A DNA stretch of 64,000 nucleotides from Azotobacter beijerinckii. GTDB taxonomy: Bacteria; Pseudomonadota; Gammaproteobacteria; Pseudomonadales; Pseudomonadaceae. This document shows positions 24,630 to 34,289 of this stretch, in pieces. The notes beneath the pieces were generated by a model. The model was not told where the DNA came from. It searched no databases and saw only the letters and a list, made by a program, of their open reading frames with translations. The stretch covers positions 19,174 through 83,173 of the forward strand of contig NZ_FOFJ01000019.1 in assembly GCF_900110885.1 (NCBI RefSeq), in the 5' to 3' direction. The translations under genes and the position numbers were made by a program. The stretch's first letter is position 1. Each line of letters begins with the position of its first letter.

Positions 24630-25364
24630 ATGTCGGATAAATCCAAGGTACGCCCCGTGCATCATATCCGCTGTCAGGACTGCAGTCTGGCGGCCTTGTG
24701 CCTACCGATTTCGCTCAACTTCGAGGACATCGATGCCTTGAACGAGATCGTCAAACGCGGCAAGCCGATCAAGAAGGGCGAATTCCTCTTCCGCCAGGGC
24801 GACGGCTTCGGCTCGGTGTTCGCCGTGCGCTCCGGCTCGCTCAAGACCTTCAGCGTCAGCGACAACGGCGAAGAGCAGATCACCGGCTTCCATCTGCCCA
24901 GCGAGCTGGTCGGACTTTCCGGCATGGACAGCGACAGCTGCCCGGTTTCCGCACAGGCACTGGAAACCACCTCGGTCTGCGAAATCCCCTTCGAACGCCT
25001 GGACGAGCTGGCCTTGCAACTGCCCCAGCTACGTCGCCAGCTGATGCGGGTCATGAGCCGGGAGATTCGCGATGACCAGCAGATGATGCTGCTGCTCTCG
25101 AAGAAAACCGCGGACGAGCGCATCGCCACCTTCCTGATCAACCTTTCCTCGCGCTTCCGGGCACGCGGCTTCTCCGCCAACCACTTCCGCTTGGCGATGT
25201 CGCGCAACGAAATCGGCAATTATCTGGGGCTGGCCGTCGAAACCGTGTCGCGCGTATTCAGCCGTTTCCAGCAGAATGAGCTGATTGCCGCGGAAGGCAA
25301 GGAAGTGACCATTCTCAATCCCATCGAACTCTGCTCCCTGGCAGGCGGAAACATGGAAGCCTGA
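24630..25364 (+). CDS. cydR: FNR-family oxygen-responsive transcriptional regulator CydR/Anr
   Basis: [4Fe-4S] FNR-type regulator of 244 residues. The N-terminal cluster ligands are C15, C18 and C24 ([10 protein letters not shown]) and the fourth is C117 (SVCEIPF); C104 is an additional cysteine. A cyclic-nucleotide-like beta barrel, a long dimerisation helix, and a Crp HTH with recognition helix [11 protein letters not shown] (the E..SR of FNR) follow. In A. vinelandii the orthologous cydR lies just upstream of cydAB and represses it; the pseudomonad orthologue is Anr. ATG at 24630 is preferred over a TTG two codons earlier. Confidence 0.94.
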   Translation: MSDKSKVRPVHHIRCQDCSLAALCLPISLNFEDIDALNEIVKRGKPIKKGEFLFRQGDGFGSVFAVRSGSLKTFSVSDNGEEQITGFHLPSELVGLSGMDSDSCPVSAQALETTSVCEIPFERLDELALQLPQLRRQLMRVMSREIRDDQQMMLLLSKKTADERIATFLINLSSRFRARGFSANHFRLAMSRNEIGNYLGLAVETVSRVFSRFQQNELIAAEGKEVTILNPIELCSLAGGNMEA

Positions 25365-25721
25365 CCCTTCAGGAAGACACGCACCAACGCCTCTCCAGCC
25401 CCTCTGCAAACCGAATGCGGAGGGAGCTTCGAACCCCCATGCCTCGCTCCAGCGTATCCAGCCCCGACACCTCCGCCCAACATCGCTTGCCTCCTCCCCA
25501 AGACCCTTTCCGGAAAACCACCACACCCCGCATCTGCACGCCCGCAAAAGGCCACTGCTTTGCCTTTATGTCGCACCCCCTACCAAAGGCTTAAACGCAC
25601 GCCAGTACAGAAAAGTCAATATGCAACATTTAGCTTATTTATCATATACTTATAGCGCCTGATCGAGGCGTCTGGCCCCCTCCAAATACCCCCTCCAAAC
25701 AGCAAAAACGGACAACTTTCA

Positions 25722-25735
25722 TTGACCTGCGTCAA
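25722..25735. promoter_or_regulatory. CydR/FNR box 1 upstream of cydPAB
   Basis: TTGACCTGCGTCAA, a perfect inverted repeat of TTGAC-N4-GTCAA, centred 50 bp from box 2 and about 110 bp upstream of cydP. CydR repression of cydAB through FNR-like sites is established in A. vinelandii. Confidence 0.8.
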
Positions 25736-25771
25736 TTGGTCACTACCGACCGCCGCAAAATCTTGATTTAT

Positions 25772-25785
25772 TTGACATGGATCAA
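25772..25785. promoter_or_regulatory. CydR/FNR box 2 upstream of cydPAB
   Basis: TTGACATGGATCAA (TTGAC-N4-ATCAA) has one mismatch between its half-sites and lies about 52 bp upstream of the cydP ATG. It contains a perfect TTGACA -35-like hexamer, so a bound repressor would be expected to block polymerase if that hexamer is used. Confidence 0.75.
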
Positions 25786-25837
25786 CGTGCCGACCCCTCG
25801 TCGACCGTTGGCCGACCAGCCTTTTGGAGCTGCCCAC

Positions 25838-26050
25838 ATGTCTCAACCGCCCAAATCTTCGCCCTGGCGTATTCCTCTGGTTCGGGAGCTCGCTGTCATC
25901 CTCGCGATCAAGCTGGGAGTGATACTCGGCATCAAGGCACTCTGGTTCACGGAACCGATGATGCCCAAAAACGGTACCGAGAAGGTCAGCGAGCGACTGT
26001 TTGGCAGTGTGGCAGTGCAACATCAATCCCCGACCGAGGAGAGTCCCTGA
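25838..26050 (+). CDS. cydP: Cytochrome bd oxidase putative small subunit CydP
   Basis: A 70-residue protein with one hydrophobic helix (about 17-37, [20 protein letters not shown]) and a polar tail. Small genes of this type preceding cydA are named cydP in pseudomonads. Its TGA overlaps the cydA ATG by one base (TGATG), implying co-translation with the oxidase. GGAG is at 25826. A longer upstream extension is open but runs through FNR box 2, so the ATG at 25838 is preferred. Confidence 0.82.
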   Translation: MSQPPKSSPWRIPLVRELAVILAIKLGVILGIKALWFTEPMMPKNGTEKVSERLFGSVAVQHQSPTEESP

Positions 26051-27657
26051 TGATCTCGGAATCCGTCGTAGACCTATCGCGTCTGCAGTTCGCCATGACG
26101 GCGCTGTACCACTTCCTGTTCGTACCACTAACCCTAGGGATGACTTTCCTGCTTGCCATCATGGAGTCGGTCTATGTAATGACCGGCAAGCAGGTCTACA
26201 AGGACATGGTGAAGTTCTGGGGCAAGTTGTTCGGTATCAACTTCGCTCTCGGTGTCACCACCGGCCTGACCATGGAATTCCAGTTCGGTACCAACTGGGC
26301 CTACTACTCCCACTACGTGGGTGACATCTTCGGTGCGCCGCTGGCCATCGAAGGTCTGATGGCCTTCTTCCTGGAATCCACCTTCATCGGCCTGTTCTTC
26401 TTCGGCTGGGATCGCCTGTCCAAGATCCAGCACCTGTCGGTGACCTGGCTGGTAGCGCTCGGTTCCAACCTGTCCGCCCTGTGGATTCTGGTGGCCAACG
26501 GCTGGATGCAGAACCCGGTCGGCGCGGAGTTCAACTTCGAGACCATGCGGATGGAGCTGGTGGACTTCGGTGCTCTGCTCCTCAACCCGGTAGCCCAGGT
26601 CAAGTTCGTCCATACCGTCGCCTCCGGCTACGTGACCGGCGCCGTGTTCGTACTGGCCATCTCCAGCTACTACCTGCTGAAAAAACGCGACCTGGGCTTT
26701 GCCCGCCGCTCCTTCGCCATCGCTTCTGCCTTCGGCATGGCCTCCATCCTCTCGGTCCTCGTGCTCGGCGACGAGTCTGGCTACGAAGTCGGCGAGGTCC
26801 AGAAAGCCAAACTTGCCGCCATCGAAGCCGAGTGGGACACCCATCCGGCACCGGCCAGCTTCACCCTGTTCGGCTTCCCGAACGAGGAAACGCAGCATAC
26901 CGACTTCGCCGTCAGGATCCCGTTTGCCCTGGGCATCATCGCCACCCGCTCGCTGGATGAACAGGTCATCGGCATCAAGGACCTGATCATCGAGAACGAA
27001 GCCCGCATCCGCAACGGCATGGTCGCCTACGGCCTGCTGGAAGAGCTGCGCGCTGGCGACAAGACCCCGGAAAAGATCGCGGCCTTCAACGAGGTCAAGG
27101 AAGATCTGGGCTACGCCCTGCTCCTGAAGAAGTACACCCCGAACGTGGTCGATGCTTCCGAAGCGCAGATCAAACAGGCTGCCAAGGACACCATCCCCAG
27201 CGTGTTCAGCATGTTCTGGACCTTCCGCGCCATGGTTGCCTCCGGCCTCTTGATGCTCGTCCTGTTCGCCTGCGCCTTCTGGGCCTCGGCTCGCAAGAAC
27301 GAGGAGTCCAAGCCTTGGCTGCTCAAGTTCGCCCTGTACAGCCTGCCGCTGCCGTGGATTGCCACCCAGACCGGCTGGTTCGTGGCCGAGCATGGCCGTC
27401 AGCCCTGGACCATCGGTGGTGTACTGCCCACCCACCTCTCCGCTTCCAGCCTGACCACCAACGACCTCTGGGGCTCGCTGTTCGCACTGATCGCGTTCTA
27501 CACCGTGCTGCTGGTGGTCGAGATGTATCTGATGATCCGCTTCGCCCGTCTCGGCCCGTCGAGCCTGCACACCGGTCGCTACCACTTCGAGCAACCGGGT
27601 AATGCACTGCACGGCGGCCAAGCCCACGGGGAAGGCCATCAATCGGTAAACGCCTAA
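26050..27657 (+). CDS. cydA: Cytochrome bd ubiquinol oxidase subunit I
   Basis: CydA (535 residues), the quinol-oxidising, haem-carrying subunit of cytochrome bd in the inner membrane. H21 in [15 protein letters not shown] corresponds to the conserved N-terminal haem ligand. The [16 protein letters not shown] segment and a Q-loop region with a terminal [12 protein letters not shown], containing the conserved E-x-GRQPW motif, are present. In Azotobacter this oxidase supports respiratory protection of nitrogenase at high aeration. Translationally coupled to cydP. Confidence 0.97.
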   Translation: MISESVVDLSRLQFAMTALYHFLFVPLTLGMTFLLAIMESVYVMTGKQVYKDMVKFWGKLFGINFALGVTTGLTMEFQFGTNWAYYSHYVGDIFGAPLAIEGLMAFFLESTFIGLFFFGWDRLSKIQHLSVTWLVALGSNLSALWILVANGWMQNPVGAEFNFETMRMELVDFGALLLNPVAQVKFVHTVASGYVTGAVFVLAISSYYLLKKRDLGFARRSFAIASAFGMASILSVLVLGDESGYEVGEVQKAKLAAIEAEWDTHPAPASFTLFGFPNEETQHTDFAVRIPFALGIIATRSLDEQVIGIKDLIIENEARIRNGMVAYGLLEELRAGDKTPEKIAAFNEVKEDLGYALLLKKYTPNVVDASEAQIKQAAKDTIPSVFSMFWTFRAMVASGLLMLVLFACAFWASARKNEESKPWLLKFALYSLPLPWIATQTGWFVAEHGRQPWTIGGVLPTHLSASSLTTNDLWGSLFALIAFYTVLLVVEMYLMIRFARLGPSSLHTGRYHFEQPGNALHGGQAHGEGHQSVNA

Positions 27658-27667
27658 GGAAAACGCC

Positions 27668-28807
27668 ATGTTTGATTACGAAACACTAAAATTGATCTGG
27701 TGGGGCTTGATCGGTGTGCTGCTGATCGGCTTTGCCCTGACCGACGGCTTCGACATGGGGGCCATGGCGATCATGCCCTTCGTCGCCAAGACCGATAACG
27801 AGCGCCGCGTCGCGATCAACACCATTGCTCCCCACTGGGACGGCAACCAGGTGTGGTTCATCACCGCCGGTGGCGCCCTGTTCGCCGCCTGGCCGCTGGT
27901 TTACGCCACGGCCTTCTCCGGCATGTACTGGGCCCTGCTGCTGGTGCTCTTCGGTCTGTTCTGCCGCCCTGTGGGTTTCGACTACCGCAGCAAGCTGGAG
28001 AACAAGAAGTGGCGCGACATCTGGGACTGGGCGCTGTTCGCTGGTGGCGCTCTGCCGGCCCTGCTGTTCGGGGTGGCGTTCGGCAACCTGTTCCTCGGCC
28101 TGCCGTTCCGCTTTGACGAGACGATGCGCTCTCACTTCGAAGGCTCCTTCTTCAGCCTGCTACATCCCTTCGCGCTGCTGGCCGGCGTCGTGAGCCTGAG
28201 CATGCTCAGTGCCCACGGCGGTTCCTGGCTGATGCTGCGTACCGAAGGCGAGCTGTACGAGCGTTCGTGCAAGGCTACCCGGCTGTGCGCCATGGTGTTC
28301 CTCGGCGGCTTCTTCATCTGCGGCGTCTGGCTGCTGCTGGGCATCGACGGCCTGAACCTGGTCGACAACTTCGATCCCAACGCCGCACTGAATCCGCTGG
28401 TCAAGCAGGTCACCCTGGATAACAGCGGCTGGCAGACCAACTACGTGCGCTACCCCCTTACCCAGTTCGCTCCGCTGCTGGGTCTGGTTGGCGGCGCGCT
28501 GGCCCTGATGGGTGCGCAGACCAAGCGCAACGGCCTGGCCTTCCTGGGTACCAGCCTGGCGATCGTCGGCGCCATCCTCACCGCAGGCTTCGCCCTGTTC
28601 CCGTTCGTGATGCCGTCGGCCATCGACCCGGTCTCCAGCCTGACTGTCTGGGATGCCGTATCCAGCAAGAAAACCCTGGGGATCATGCTGATCGCTGCCA
28701 TCATCTTCGTGCCGATCATCCTGGGCTACACCCTGTGGTGCTACTGGCACATGTGGGGCAAGCTGAACGACCAAACCATCGAGGCCAACCCGCACGGCCT
28801 GTACTGA
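27668..28807 (+). CDS. cydB: Cytochrome bd ubiquinol oxidase subunit II
   Basis: CydB (379 residues, about eight or nine transmembrane helices), the structural partner of CydA. The conserved N-terminus WWGLIGVLLIGFALTDGFDMG and NTIAPHWDGNQVWFI are typical. It starts ten bases after cydA. A perfect GC hairpin (GGCGCGGAC/GTCCGCGCC at 28816-28836) just after its stop may reduce read-through into cydX. Confidence 0.97.
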   Translation: MFDYETLKLIWWGLIGVLLIGFALTDGFDMGAMAIMPFVAKTDNERRVAINTIAPHWDGNQVWFITAGGALFAAWPLVYATAFSGMYWALLLVLFGLFCRPVGFDYRSKLENKKWRDIWDWALFAGGALPALLFGVAFGNLFLGLPFRFDETMRSHFEGSFFSLLHPFALLAGVVSLSMLSAHGGSWLMLRTEGELYERSCKATRLCAMVFLGGFFICGVWLLLGIDGLNLVDNFDPNAALNPLVKQVTLDNSGWQTNYVRYPLTQFAPLLGLVGGALALMGAQTKRNGLAFLGTSLAIVGAILTAGFALFPFVMPSAIDPVSSLTVWDAVSSKKTLGIMLIAAIIFVPIILGYTLWCYWHMWGKLNDQTIEANPHGLY

Positions 28808-28882
28808 CCGGAACCGGCGCGGACCCTGTCCGCGCCACCCCCAATCGAGATGCCCGTCCCATGGGCGGGCCTAGGAGGTAAC

Positions 28883-28999
28883 ATGTGGTACTTCAGTTGG
28901 ATTCTCGGCATCCTGCTGGCCTGCGGCTTCGGCGTCATCAACGCCCTGTGGCTCGAAACCACCATGAAAATGGATGAGGGTCTGGCGGGTGACGACTGA
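28883..28999 (+). CDS. cydX: Cytochrome bd-I oxidase subunit CydX
   Basis: A 38-residue single-helix protein beginning MWYFSWILGILLACGFGV and ending ...MKMDEGLAGDD. It matches the CydX signature (MWYFxWxLG, then LE) and stabilises the CydAB haem centre. A strong AGGAGG lies five bases upstream of the ATG. The gene was found by translating the gap between cydB and ybgE; its 3' end overlaps the next gene. Confidence 0.93.
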   Translation: MWYFSWILGILLACGFGVINALWLETTMKMDEGLAGDD

Positions 29000-29282
29000 A
29001 AAGCGTCTTCTGCAGCGTTGGCCGCTCCGCACCCTGTCACTGCTGCTGGCCTCGCCCCTCGCGCTGATCCTGCTGATCCATCCCTCGATGATCGTGGATC
29101 CCGAGGCCGGCTACAGCCACAGCCTGCTGATGCTGGTGATGCTGGGAATCTCCAGCGGCTTCATCCACGGCGTCGGCTTCGACCCGCGCGGCCTGGTCTG
29201 GCGCATCCTCTTCCACCCCGTGGGTGGCTGGGTGCTGATGGGATTGGGTTACGCGGTTCTGCGCAAGGTGCAGATGGGGTGA
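28989..29282 (+). CDS. ybgE: Cyd operon protein YbgE
   Basis: 97 residues from a GTG start overlapping the cydX 3' end (GAGGGT upstream). Three hydrophobic segments are visible (about 18-34, 46-65 and 76-90). GISSGFIHGVGFDP resembles the conserved YbgE segment, and position after cydX supports the call. An in-frame ATG at 28974 inside cydX is an alternative start. Function in bd-oxidase biogenesis is not well defined. Confidence 0.82.
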   Translation: MTTEKRLLQRWPLRTLSLLLASPLALILLIHPSMIVDPEAGYSHSLLMLVMLGISSGFIHGVGFDPRGLVWRILFHPVGGWVLMGLGYAVLRKVQMG

Positions 29283-29292
29283 CCCCACCTGG

Positions 29293-29320
29293 AAGGCCCC
29301 GCAAGGGGCCTTCTGCTTTT
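29293..29320 (+). terminator. Terminator of the cyd operon
   Basis: AAGGCCCC (29293-29300), loop GCAA, then GGGGCCTT (29305-29312), followed by CTGCTTTT. It closes the cydPABX-ybgE transcript. Confidence 0.82.
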
Positions 29321-29379
29321 CTCCTTCGCCCTCCGCACATCCTCCCTCCTGGCAGACAGACCCCACCCAGCGGTCACAC

Positions 29380-29979
29380 TCACAAACTGATCGGCTTGCG
29401 CCCGGCCAAAGCGTGGGTCAGGGTACCGCCATCCACCAGCTCCAGCTCGCCGCCCAGCGGCACACCGTGAGCGATGCGGGAAACCGTGACGCCCCTGGGT
29501 ACCAGAACCTGGGCGATATAGTGAGCGGTGGCTTCGCCCTCCACGGTCGGGTTGGTAGCGATGATCACCTCGTCGAAGGTGCCATGCTCGACCCGCACCA
29601 GCAGTTCGGGAATGCCGACGGCCTCAGGGCCGAGACCGTCCAGGGGAGACAAATGCCCCTTGAGCACGAAATAACGGCCGCGGTAGCCGGTCTGTTCGAT
29701 GGCGAATACGTCCACCGGTCCCTGCACCACGCAGAGCAGGCCATCGTCGCGGCGCGGATCGGCGCACTGCGGACAGAGCTCCTCCTCGCTCAAGGTCCGG
29801 CACTGCCGACAATGACCGACGCGCTCCAGCGCCTGGATGAGCGTCTGGGCCAGACGCATCCCACCGCGGCGGTCGCGCTCGAGCAGATGCAGGGCCATGC
29901 GCTGGGCGGTCTTCTGCCCTACCCCGGGGAGGATGCGCAGGGCGTCGATGAGTTGGCGGATCAGCGGACTGAAGCTCAT
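29380..29979 (-). CDS. recR: Recombination mediator RecR
   Basis: RecR (199 residues), which acts with RecF/RecO in loading RecA at gaps. An N-terminal HhH region ([17 protein letters not shown]) is followed by a four-cysteine zinc site ([16 protein letters not shown], about 57-72). A Toprim domain contains [10 protein letters not shown], and [17 protein letters not shown] is C-terminal. It forms the conserved dnaX-ybaB-recR cluster. Confidence 0.96.
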   Translation of the reverse strand: MSFSPLIRQLIDALRILPGVGQKTAQRMALHLLERDRRGGMRLAQTLIQALERVGHCRQCRTLSEEELCPQCADPRRDDGLLCVVQGPVDVFAIEQTGYRGRYFVLKGHLSPLDGLGPEAVGIPELLVRVEHGTFDEVIIATNPTVEGEATAHYIAQVLVPRGVTVSRIAHGVPLGGELELVDGGTLTHALAGRKPISL

Positions 29980-30086
29980 GGGTGAGAACCGGAAGAGGTA
30001 GACGGCAGGACGGGCCGCCCGCGAGAACGGCCCGTCGGCACGCTCTCCCGCTTGCGGGAGAGGAGCGGGGAAAGCCGGGGAAATGC

Positions 30087-30413
30087 TCAGAACGGCATCT
30101 TGAAGCCCGGCGGCAGGCCCATGCCGGCGGTCATTCCGGCCATCTTGTCCTGATTGTTCTGCTCGATCTTGCGCACCGCATCGTTGACGGCGGCGGCGAT
30201 CAGATCCTCGAGGACCTCCTTGTCCTCCTGCATCAGGCTGTCGTCCAGGGTAACGCGCCGCACGTCATGGCGACCGGTCATCACCACGCTCACCAGACCG
30301 GCGCCGGACTGGCCGGTCACCTCGGCGCTGGCCAGCTCCTCCTGCATCTTCTGCATTTTTTCCTGCATCAGCTGGGCCTGCTTCATCAGGCCGGCCATGC
30401 CACCTTTCATCAT
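30087..30413 (-). CDS. YbaB/EbfC family nucleoid-associated protein
   Basis: A 108-residue DNA-binding protein beginning [14 protein letters not shown]. The methionine/lysine/glutamine-rich coiled N-terminal helix and the [20 protein letters not shown] core identify the YbaB/EbfC family. It starts ten bases after the dnaX stop (which ends at 30424), so the two are likely co-transcribed. Confidence 0.94.
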   Translation of the reverse strand: MMKGGMAGLMKQAQLMQEKMQKMQEELASAEVTGQSGAGLVSVVMTGRHDVRRVTLDDSLMQEDKEVLEDLIAAAVNDAVRKIEQNNQDKMAGMTAGMGLPPGFKMPF

Positions 30414-30423
30414 GGGAGTCACC

Positions 30424-32493
30424 TCAGGTATTCAAGGGTTCGATGGTACCGTCGCGGATCACCGCGGCGAACTGTTGGATCATCTGCCGAATCAGCGGAT
30501 CGGCCTGGATGGACGCCTCGGCCTGGCGCTGGCGCTCGGCACGCTGCCGCGCCGCCGCCTGGGCCGGGGTTTCCTGTTCCGGCTTGCGCAATTCGATGTC
30601 CAGCTTGAGCGCGCGGCCATGATACTGGTTCAGGGCCTCGTTCAGGCGCCGCTGCTGGGTACCGTTGAACAGCGCAGCCTGCGCCGGGTCCAGATGCAGC
30701 AACCAATGGTTGCCCTCGACCCTCGCCAGGGTACAGTTGGCGGCGATGTTGGCGGTCATGCCGGCCAGTCCCAACTGCTGGAAGAGCTCCAGCCATTCGG
30801 CTGCAAGGCCGGTGGCCGGCGCCGCCGCCGGTTCGGCCTGGGGCTCGGGTTCAGGCCTCGATGGAGCCGGCACCTCGACGGGAAAGGCCTCGAGATAGGC
30901 ATAGGCCTCGACATCCACCTCGTCGCCATCCACCTCATAATAGTCATCGTCCGCCGGCGGCGGCTCTTCTGCCACGACCGGCGCGGACGGCCTTTCCGGC
31001 GAGCGATCGCCGACCGGAAGTGCCGCAACCTCCCGAGCCGGCGGGCTCTGACGCTCCAGGGCGGTGCTTTCGGGAGCCGTCTCCGCTTCCTCCGGTGCAG
31101 GAGCAGCATCAATGCCTCCCACCAGCATCGCCGCGGACTCCGAAACGGGAGTGCCGGCAACCTGCATCGGCTCATCCCAGGGCAGATCGGAAGCCCCGGC
31201 CGGCAACGCGGGCAGCTCCTGCGACGGCATCGGCTCGGGCGATGCGCTGACTGCCGACGGAGGAGACATCGCCAGACTTTCGCCCAGCGCCGCACCGGAA
31301 GCGGCAGGCGCCACCGTCTGGCCATCCGCCACGGAAGCGGAGGAGGAGTCAGCCGTGGCCGTGCAGACTCCCAAGTCCTTTAGCGGCCTATCCGGCGCTC
31401 CACCGGCATCCGCCGGACGAAACGCCAGCATGCGCAGCAGCACCATCTCGAAACCGCCGCGCGGGTCCGGCGCCAGCGGCAGGTCGCGGCGACCGATCAG
31501 GCCCATCTGGTAATAGAATTGCACATCCTCGGCCGGCAGCGCCTGCGCGAGCGCCAGCACCCGTTCGCGGTCGCCATTGCCGTTGTCCACCGCTTCCGGC
31601 AACGCCTGGGCGATGGCCACCCGGTGCAGCACATTGAGCATCTCCGCCAGCACGCCGCTCCAGTCGGGCCCCTGCTCGGCCAACTGGCGCACCGCCTCCA
31701 GCATGGCCCGGGTATCGCCCTCCAGCAGGGACTGCAACACACCATAGACCTGGCCGTGATCGAGGGTGCCGAGCATGGCACGCACATCGGCGGCGAGCAC
31801 CCTGCCCTCGCCGAAGGCGATGGCCTGGTCGGTCAGACTCATGGCATCGCGCATCGAACCGTCGGCGGCACGGCCGAGCAACCAGAGGGCATCCGCCTCG
31901 AAAGGAATGCCCTCCGCGCCGAGCACATGGGTCAGGTGCTCGACCACCCGCTCCGGCGGCATGCTCTTCAGGGCAAATTGCAGACAGCGCGACAGGATGG
32001 TCACCGGCAGCTTCTGCGGATCGGTGGTCGCCAGCAGGAACTTGACGTGGGGCGGCGGCTCCTCGAGGGTCTTCAGCAGGGCGTTGAACGAGTGACTGGA
32101 GAGCATGTGCACTTCGTCGATCAGGTAGACCTTGAAGCGCCCCCGAGTCGGCGCGTACTGCACGTTGTCGAGCAGCTCGCGGGTGTCCTCCACCTTGGTG
32201 CGGCTGGCCGCGTCGACCTCGATGAGATCGACGAAGCGCCCCTCGTCGATCTCCCGGCAGACCGAACACTGCCCGCAGGGCGTCGAGCCGATGCCGGTCT
32301 CGCAGTTCAGGCACTTGGCGATGATCCGCGCGATGGTGGTCTTGCCCACCCCGCGGGTGCCGGTGAACAGATAGGCGTGGTGCAACCGCTGGCTGTCGAG
32401 GGCGTTGATCAGCGCCTTGAGCACATGGGTCTGGCCGACCATTTCGCGGAACGAGCGCGGACGCCATTTACGTGCAAGAACCTGATAACTCAT
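30424..32493 (-). CDS. dnaX: DNA polymerase III subunit gamma/tau
   Basis: Clamp-loader ATPase, 689 residues from [12 protein letters not shown]. Walker [10 protein letters not shown] is at about residues 45-53, with a zinc-binding four-cysteine stretch (CLNC...CGQCSVC), Walker [25 protein letters not shown], and sensor 1 ATTDPQKLP. The centre (about 365-560) is a low-complexity acidic/Pro/Ala linker. The C-terminal tau domain ([13 protein letters not shown]...) would contact the polymerase alpha subunit. Whether a frameshift yields gamma was not evident. Confidence 0.96.
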   Translation of the reverse strand: MSYQVLARKWRPRSFREMVGQTHVLKALINALDSQRLHHAYLFTGTRGVGKTTIARIIAKCLNCETGIGSTPCGQCSVCREIDEGRFVDLIEVDAASRTKVEDTRELLDNVQYAPTRGRFKVYLIDEVHMLSSHSFNALLKTLEEPPPHVKFLLATTDPQKLPVTILSRCLQFALKSMPPERVVEHLTHVLGAEGIPFEADALWLLGRAADGSMRDAMSLTDQAIAFGEGRVLAADVRAMLGTLDHGQVYGVLQSLLEGDTRAMLEAVRQLAEQGPDWSGVLAEMLNVLHRVAIAQALPEAVDNGNGDRERVLALAQALPAEDVQFYYQMGLIGRRDLPLAPDPRGGFEMVLLRMLAFRPADAGGAPDRPLKDLGVCTATADSSSASVADGQTVAPAASGAALGESLAMSPPSAVSASPEPMPSQELPALPAGASDLPWDEPMQVAGTPVSESAAMLVGGIDAAPAPEEAETAPESTALERQSPPAREVAALPVGDRSPERPSAPVVAEEPPPADDDYYEVDGDEVDVEAYAYLEAFPVEVPAPSRPEPEPQAEPAAAPATGLAAEWLELFQQLGLAGMTANIAANCTLARVEGNHWLLHLDPAQAALFNGTQQRRLNEALNQYHGRALKLDIELRKPEQETPAQAAARQRAERQRQAEASIQADPLIRQMIQQFAAVIRDGTIEPLNT

Positions 32494-32648
32494 CGATACC
32501 GTCGCAGCAGGAAAGCAGAGAGCGGCAATGCTAGCGGAGCAGGATGCAAATTGCATCCGCCTTGCGGACTCGCGCGGGGCAAGGGCCAGGGGGGAAGCCT
32601 GTCCGGCTTTGGGAAAAAGGAAAGAGAGGGGAAAGGCTGGAAACTGGA

Positions 32649-32758
32649 GGTGATCCCACCAGCCACACCCCGGCACACGATGTCACCGCTACGGCTGCTC
32701 CCTTCCGGGCCTGACCGGGTTCACGGCTGATCGTTGCGGGGGGACCGGCAGGACCACC
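32649..32758 (-). ncRNA. ffs: Bacterial small SRP RNA (4.5S)
   Basis: The minus strand reads through the SRP RNA apical core: CCGGTCAGGCCCGGAAGGGAGCAGCC, given here as segments GGTCAGGCC, GGAAGG and AGCAGCC, with the conserved GGAA tetraloop and symmetric loop. It is followed by GTGTGCCGGG. The ends GGTGGTCC (32758 inward) and GGGATCACC (32649) pair to close the rod. The RNA binds Ffh for co-translational targeting. Exact ends are approximate. Confidence 0.93.
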
Positions 32759-32985
32759 ATAACGACACCCGCCAGACGGCGAGCCGCGCCATTGTACCGG
32801 CTTGTTCGCAAGTTACAACTGCCGCATGAGCGAAAAGCGTTTGGCGACAGTCACTTGCTGCCACGGGACTGATCGCTTGTACAACCAGCGCCCCACAAGC
32901 ATCGCTCGCAAGCGGGCGTGTAGCCCTATGGTTGAATCCCTCGGGGTGACGGGGCAAAGGCCTTTTCTCACACACCGGAAATCGA

Positions 32986-33717
32986 TCAGAGCGCCAGCCC
33001 CACCAGCACCCCGCACTCCACCAGCTCCAGCAGCGCCCCCGCGGTGTCGCCGGTGGTGCCGCCGAGGCGCGCTAGCAGGCAGTGGCGCAGCCAGAGAAAC
33101 AGCGCCGCCGCCAGCAATAGCGCCCGAGCGCCGGCACCGCCGAACAGCAGCGGACAGGCCGCCGCCGTGCCCAGCAGCACCCGGCGGGCCGCCTTGCGCG
33201 GCAGGTGCTCGGCGAGGGCCTGGCCGAGGCCGCCGGGACGCACGTAGGGGGTGACGAGAAACAGCGCCAGCAGCGCGCCGCGCCCGAGCAGCGGCGCCAG
33301 CAGCAGCGCCGCGCCCGCGCCCTCTTCCAGCAATGCCAGCAGCGCGGCGAACTTCAGCAGCAGCACGACGACCAGCACCACCACGGCGATCGGGCCGCTG
33401 CGCGGGTCCTTCATGATCGCCAGAGTGCGTTCGCGGTCGCCGAAACCGCCGACCCAGGCGTCGGCGCTGTCGGCCAGGCCATCCAGGTGCAGCGCCCCGC
33501 TCAGGCCGACCCAGGCGGCGAGCAGCAGCGCCGCGTGCAGCGGCGCCGGCGCCTCGCCGAGCAGCCCGTGCACAGCAACCAGCAGCAATCCGAGCAATAG
33601 CCCCACCAACGGATACCAGAGCAGCGAGCGGCCCAACTGCTCCGGTGCCGGCATGCCGGGCAGGCGGATCGGCAGACGGGTGAGGAACTGCAGGGCGATC
33701 AACAGGGGCAGCGGCAT
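32986..33717 (-). CDS. cobS: Adenosylcobinamide-GDP ribazoletransferase
   Basis: CobS (CobV in Pseudomonas nomenclature), the integral-membrane enzyme joining AdoCbi-GDP and alpha-ribazole (phosphate) in the last step of cobalamin assembly. 243 residues, with several transmembrane helices and the family signature GALHLDGLADSADAWVGG and ERTLAIMKDPRSGP. ATG at 33717 has GGGAG at good spacing; a GTG two codons earlier overlaps the cobC stop and is an alternative. Last gene of the cobalamin operon. Confidence 0.92.
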   Translation of the reverse strand: MPLPLLIALQFLTRLPIRLPGMPAPEQLGRSLLWYPLVGLLLGLLLVAVHGLLGEAPAPLHAALLLAAWVGLSGALHLDGLADSADAWVGGFGDRERTLAIMKDPRSGPIAVVVLVVVLLLKFAALLALLEEGAGAALLLAPLLGRGALLALFLVTPYVRPGGLGQALAEHLPRKAARRVLLGTAAACPLLFGGAGARALLLAAALFLWLRHCLLARLGGTTGDTAGALLELVECGVLVGLAL

Positions 33718-33719
33718 CC

Positions 33720-34289
33720 TCACAGCTCCCGCCAGTCCGGCCCGTCCAGGCGCAGGCGGTGCAGTGCGCCGTGGGCCACCGTCACCTGCAGCAAGTGCTC
33801 GCGCGGCAAACCGCGGGCGCGGGCCAGCAGCAGGCGCATCACCCCGCCGTGGGTGACCAGCAGCAGGCGGCGGCCGGCGCAGTCGCGGCGCAGCCGCTCA
33901 GCGGCGCCCAGCACCCGCGCCTCGAAGTCAGCCACCGGCTCGCCGTCCGGCGGGGTGAAGGCGTAGGGATCGTCCCAGAAACGCCCGAGTCCCTCGGCGT
34001 CGCTGTACATCAACTCGCTGGCGTTGCGGCCTTCCCAAGCGCCGAAGTGCAGCTCGCGCAAGTCTGCCTCCACTTGCAGCGGCAGGCCCTGCGCGGCGGC
34101 CAGCTCAATGGCGAAATCGGCGCAGCGGCGCAGCGGCGAGCTGACCAGCCGATCCCAGGGACCGGCTTCGGCCGTCGCCGCCCGCATTTGCGCCCAGCCC
34201 GCCGCGGTCAGCGCGTCGTCCAGGCTGCCGCGGAAGCCGCCGCCGCATTCGGTTTCGCCGTGGCGCAGCAGATCGAGATGGAGGGTCAT
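33720..34289 (-). CDS. cobC: Alpha-ribazole phosphatase / histidine phosphatase family protein
   Basis: 189-residue phosphoglycerate-mutase-like phosphatase. The catalytic RHGETE motif is at residues 9-14 (His10), with SSPLRRC and VTHGGVMR (second His). In this operon it is expected to dephosphorylate alpha-ribazole phosphate or adenosylcobalamin 5'-phosphate. It overlaps cobT (ATGA). Generic broad-specificity phosphatases share the fold; position decides the call. Confidence 0.88.
   Translation of the reverse strand: MTLHLDLLRHGETECGGGFRGSLDDALTAAGWAQMRAATAEAGPWDRLVSSPLRRCADFAIELAAAQGLPLQVEADLRELHFGAWEGRNASELMYSDAEGLGRFWDDPYAFTPPDGEPVADFEARVLGAAERLRRDCAGRRLLLVTHGGVMRLLLARARGLPREHLLQVTVAHGALHRLRLDGPDWREL

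Larger units (their letters stand above)
25365..25837. other. cydR-cydP intergenic regulatory region
   Basis: About 470 bp without a gene. The first 240 bp show nothing clear. An AT-rich stretch (25612-25665) is promoter-like but without a confident -35/-10 pair. The last 120 bp hold two FNR-type boxes listed separately, plus a lone TTGAT half-site at 25763. Confidence 0.6.

Noticed and set aside
25616..26128. 170-codon minus-strand frame opposite cydP
   Set aside because: Antisense to cydP and across two operators, with no ribosome site or motif.
30424..32493. Programmed frameshift site in dnaX
   Set aside because: No A-rich slippery heptamer of the E. coli type was noticed in the region preceding the tau-specific part.
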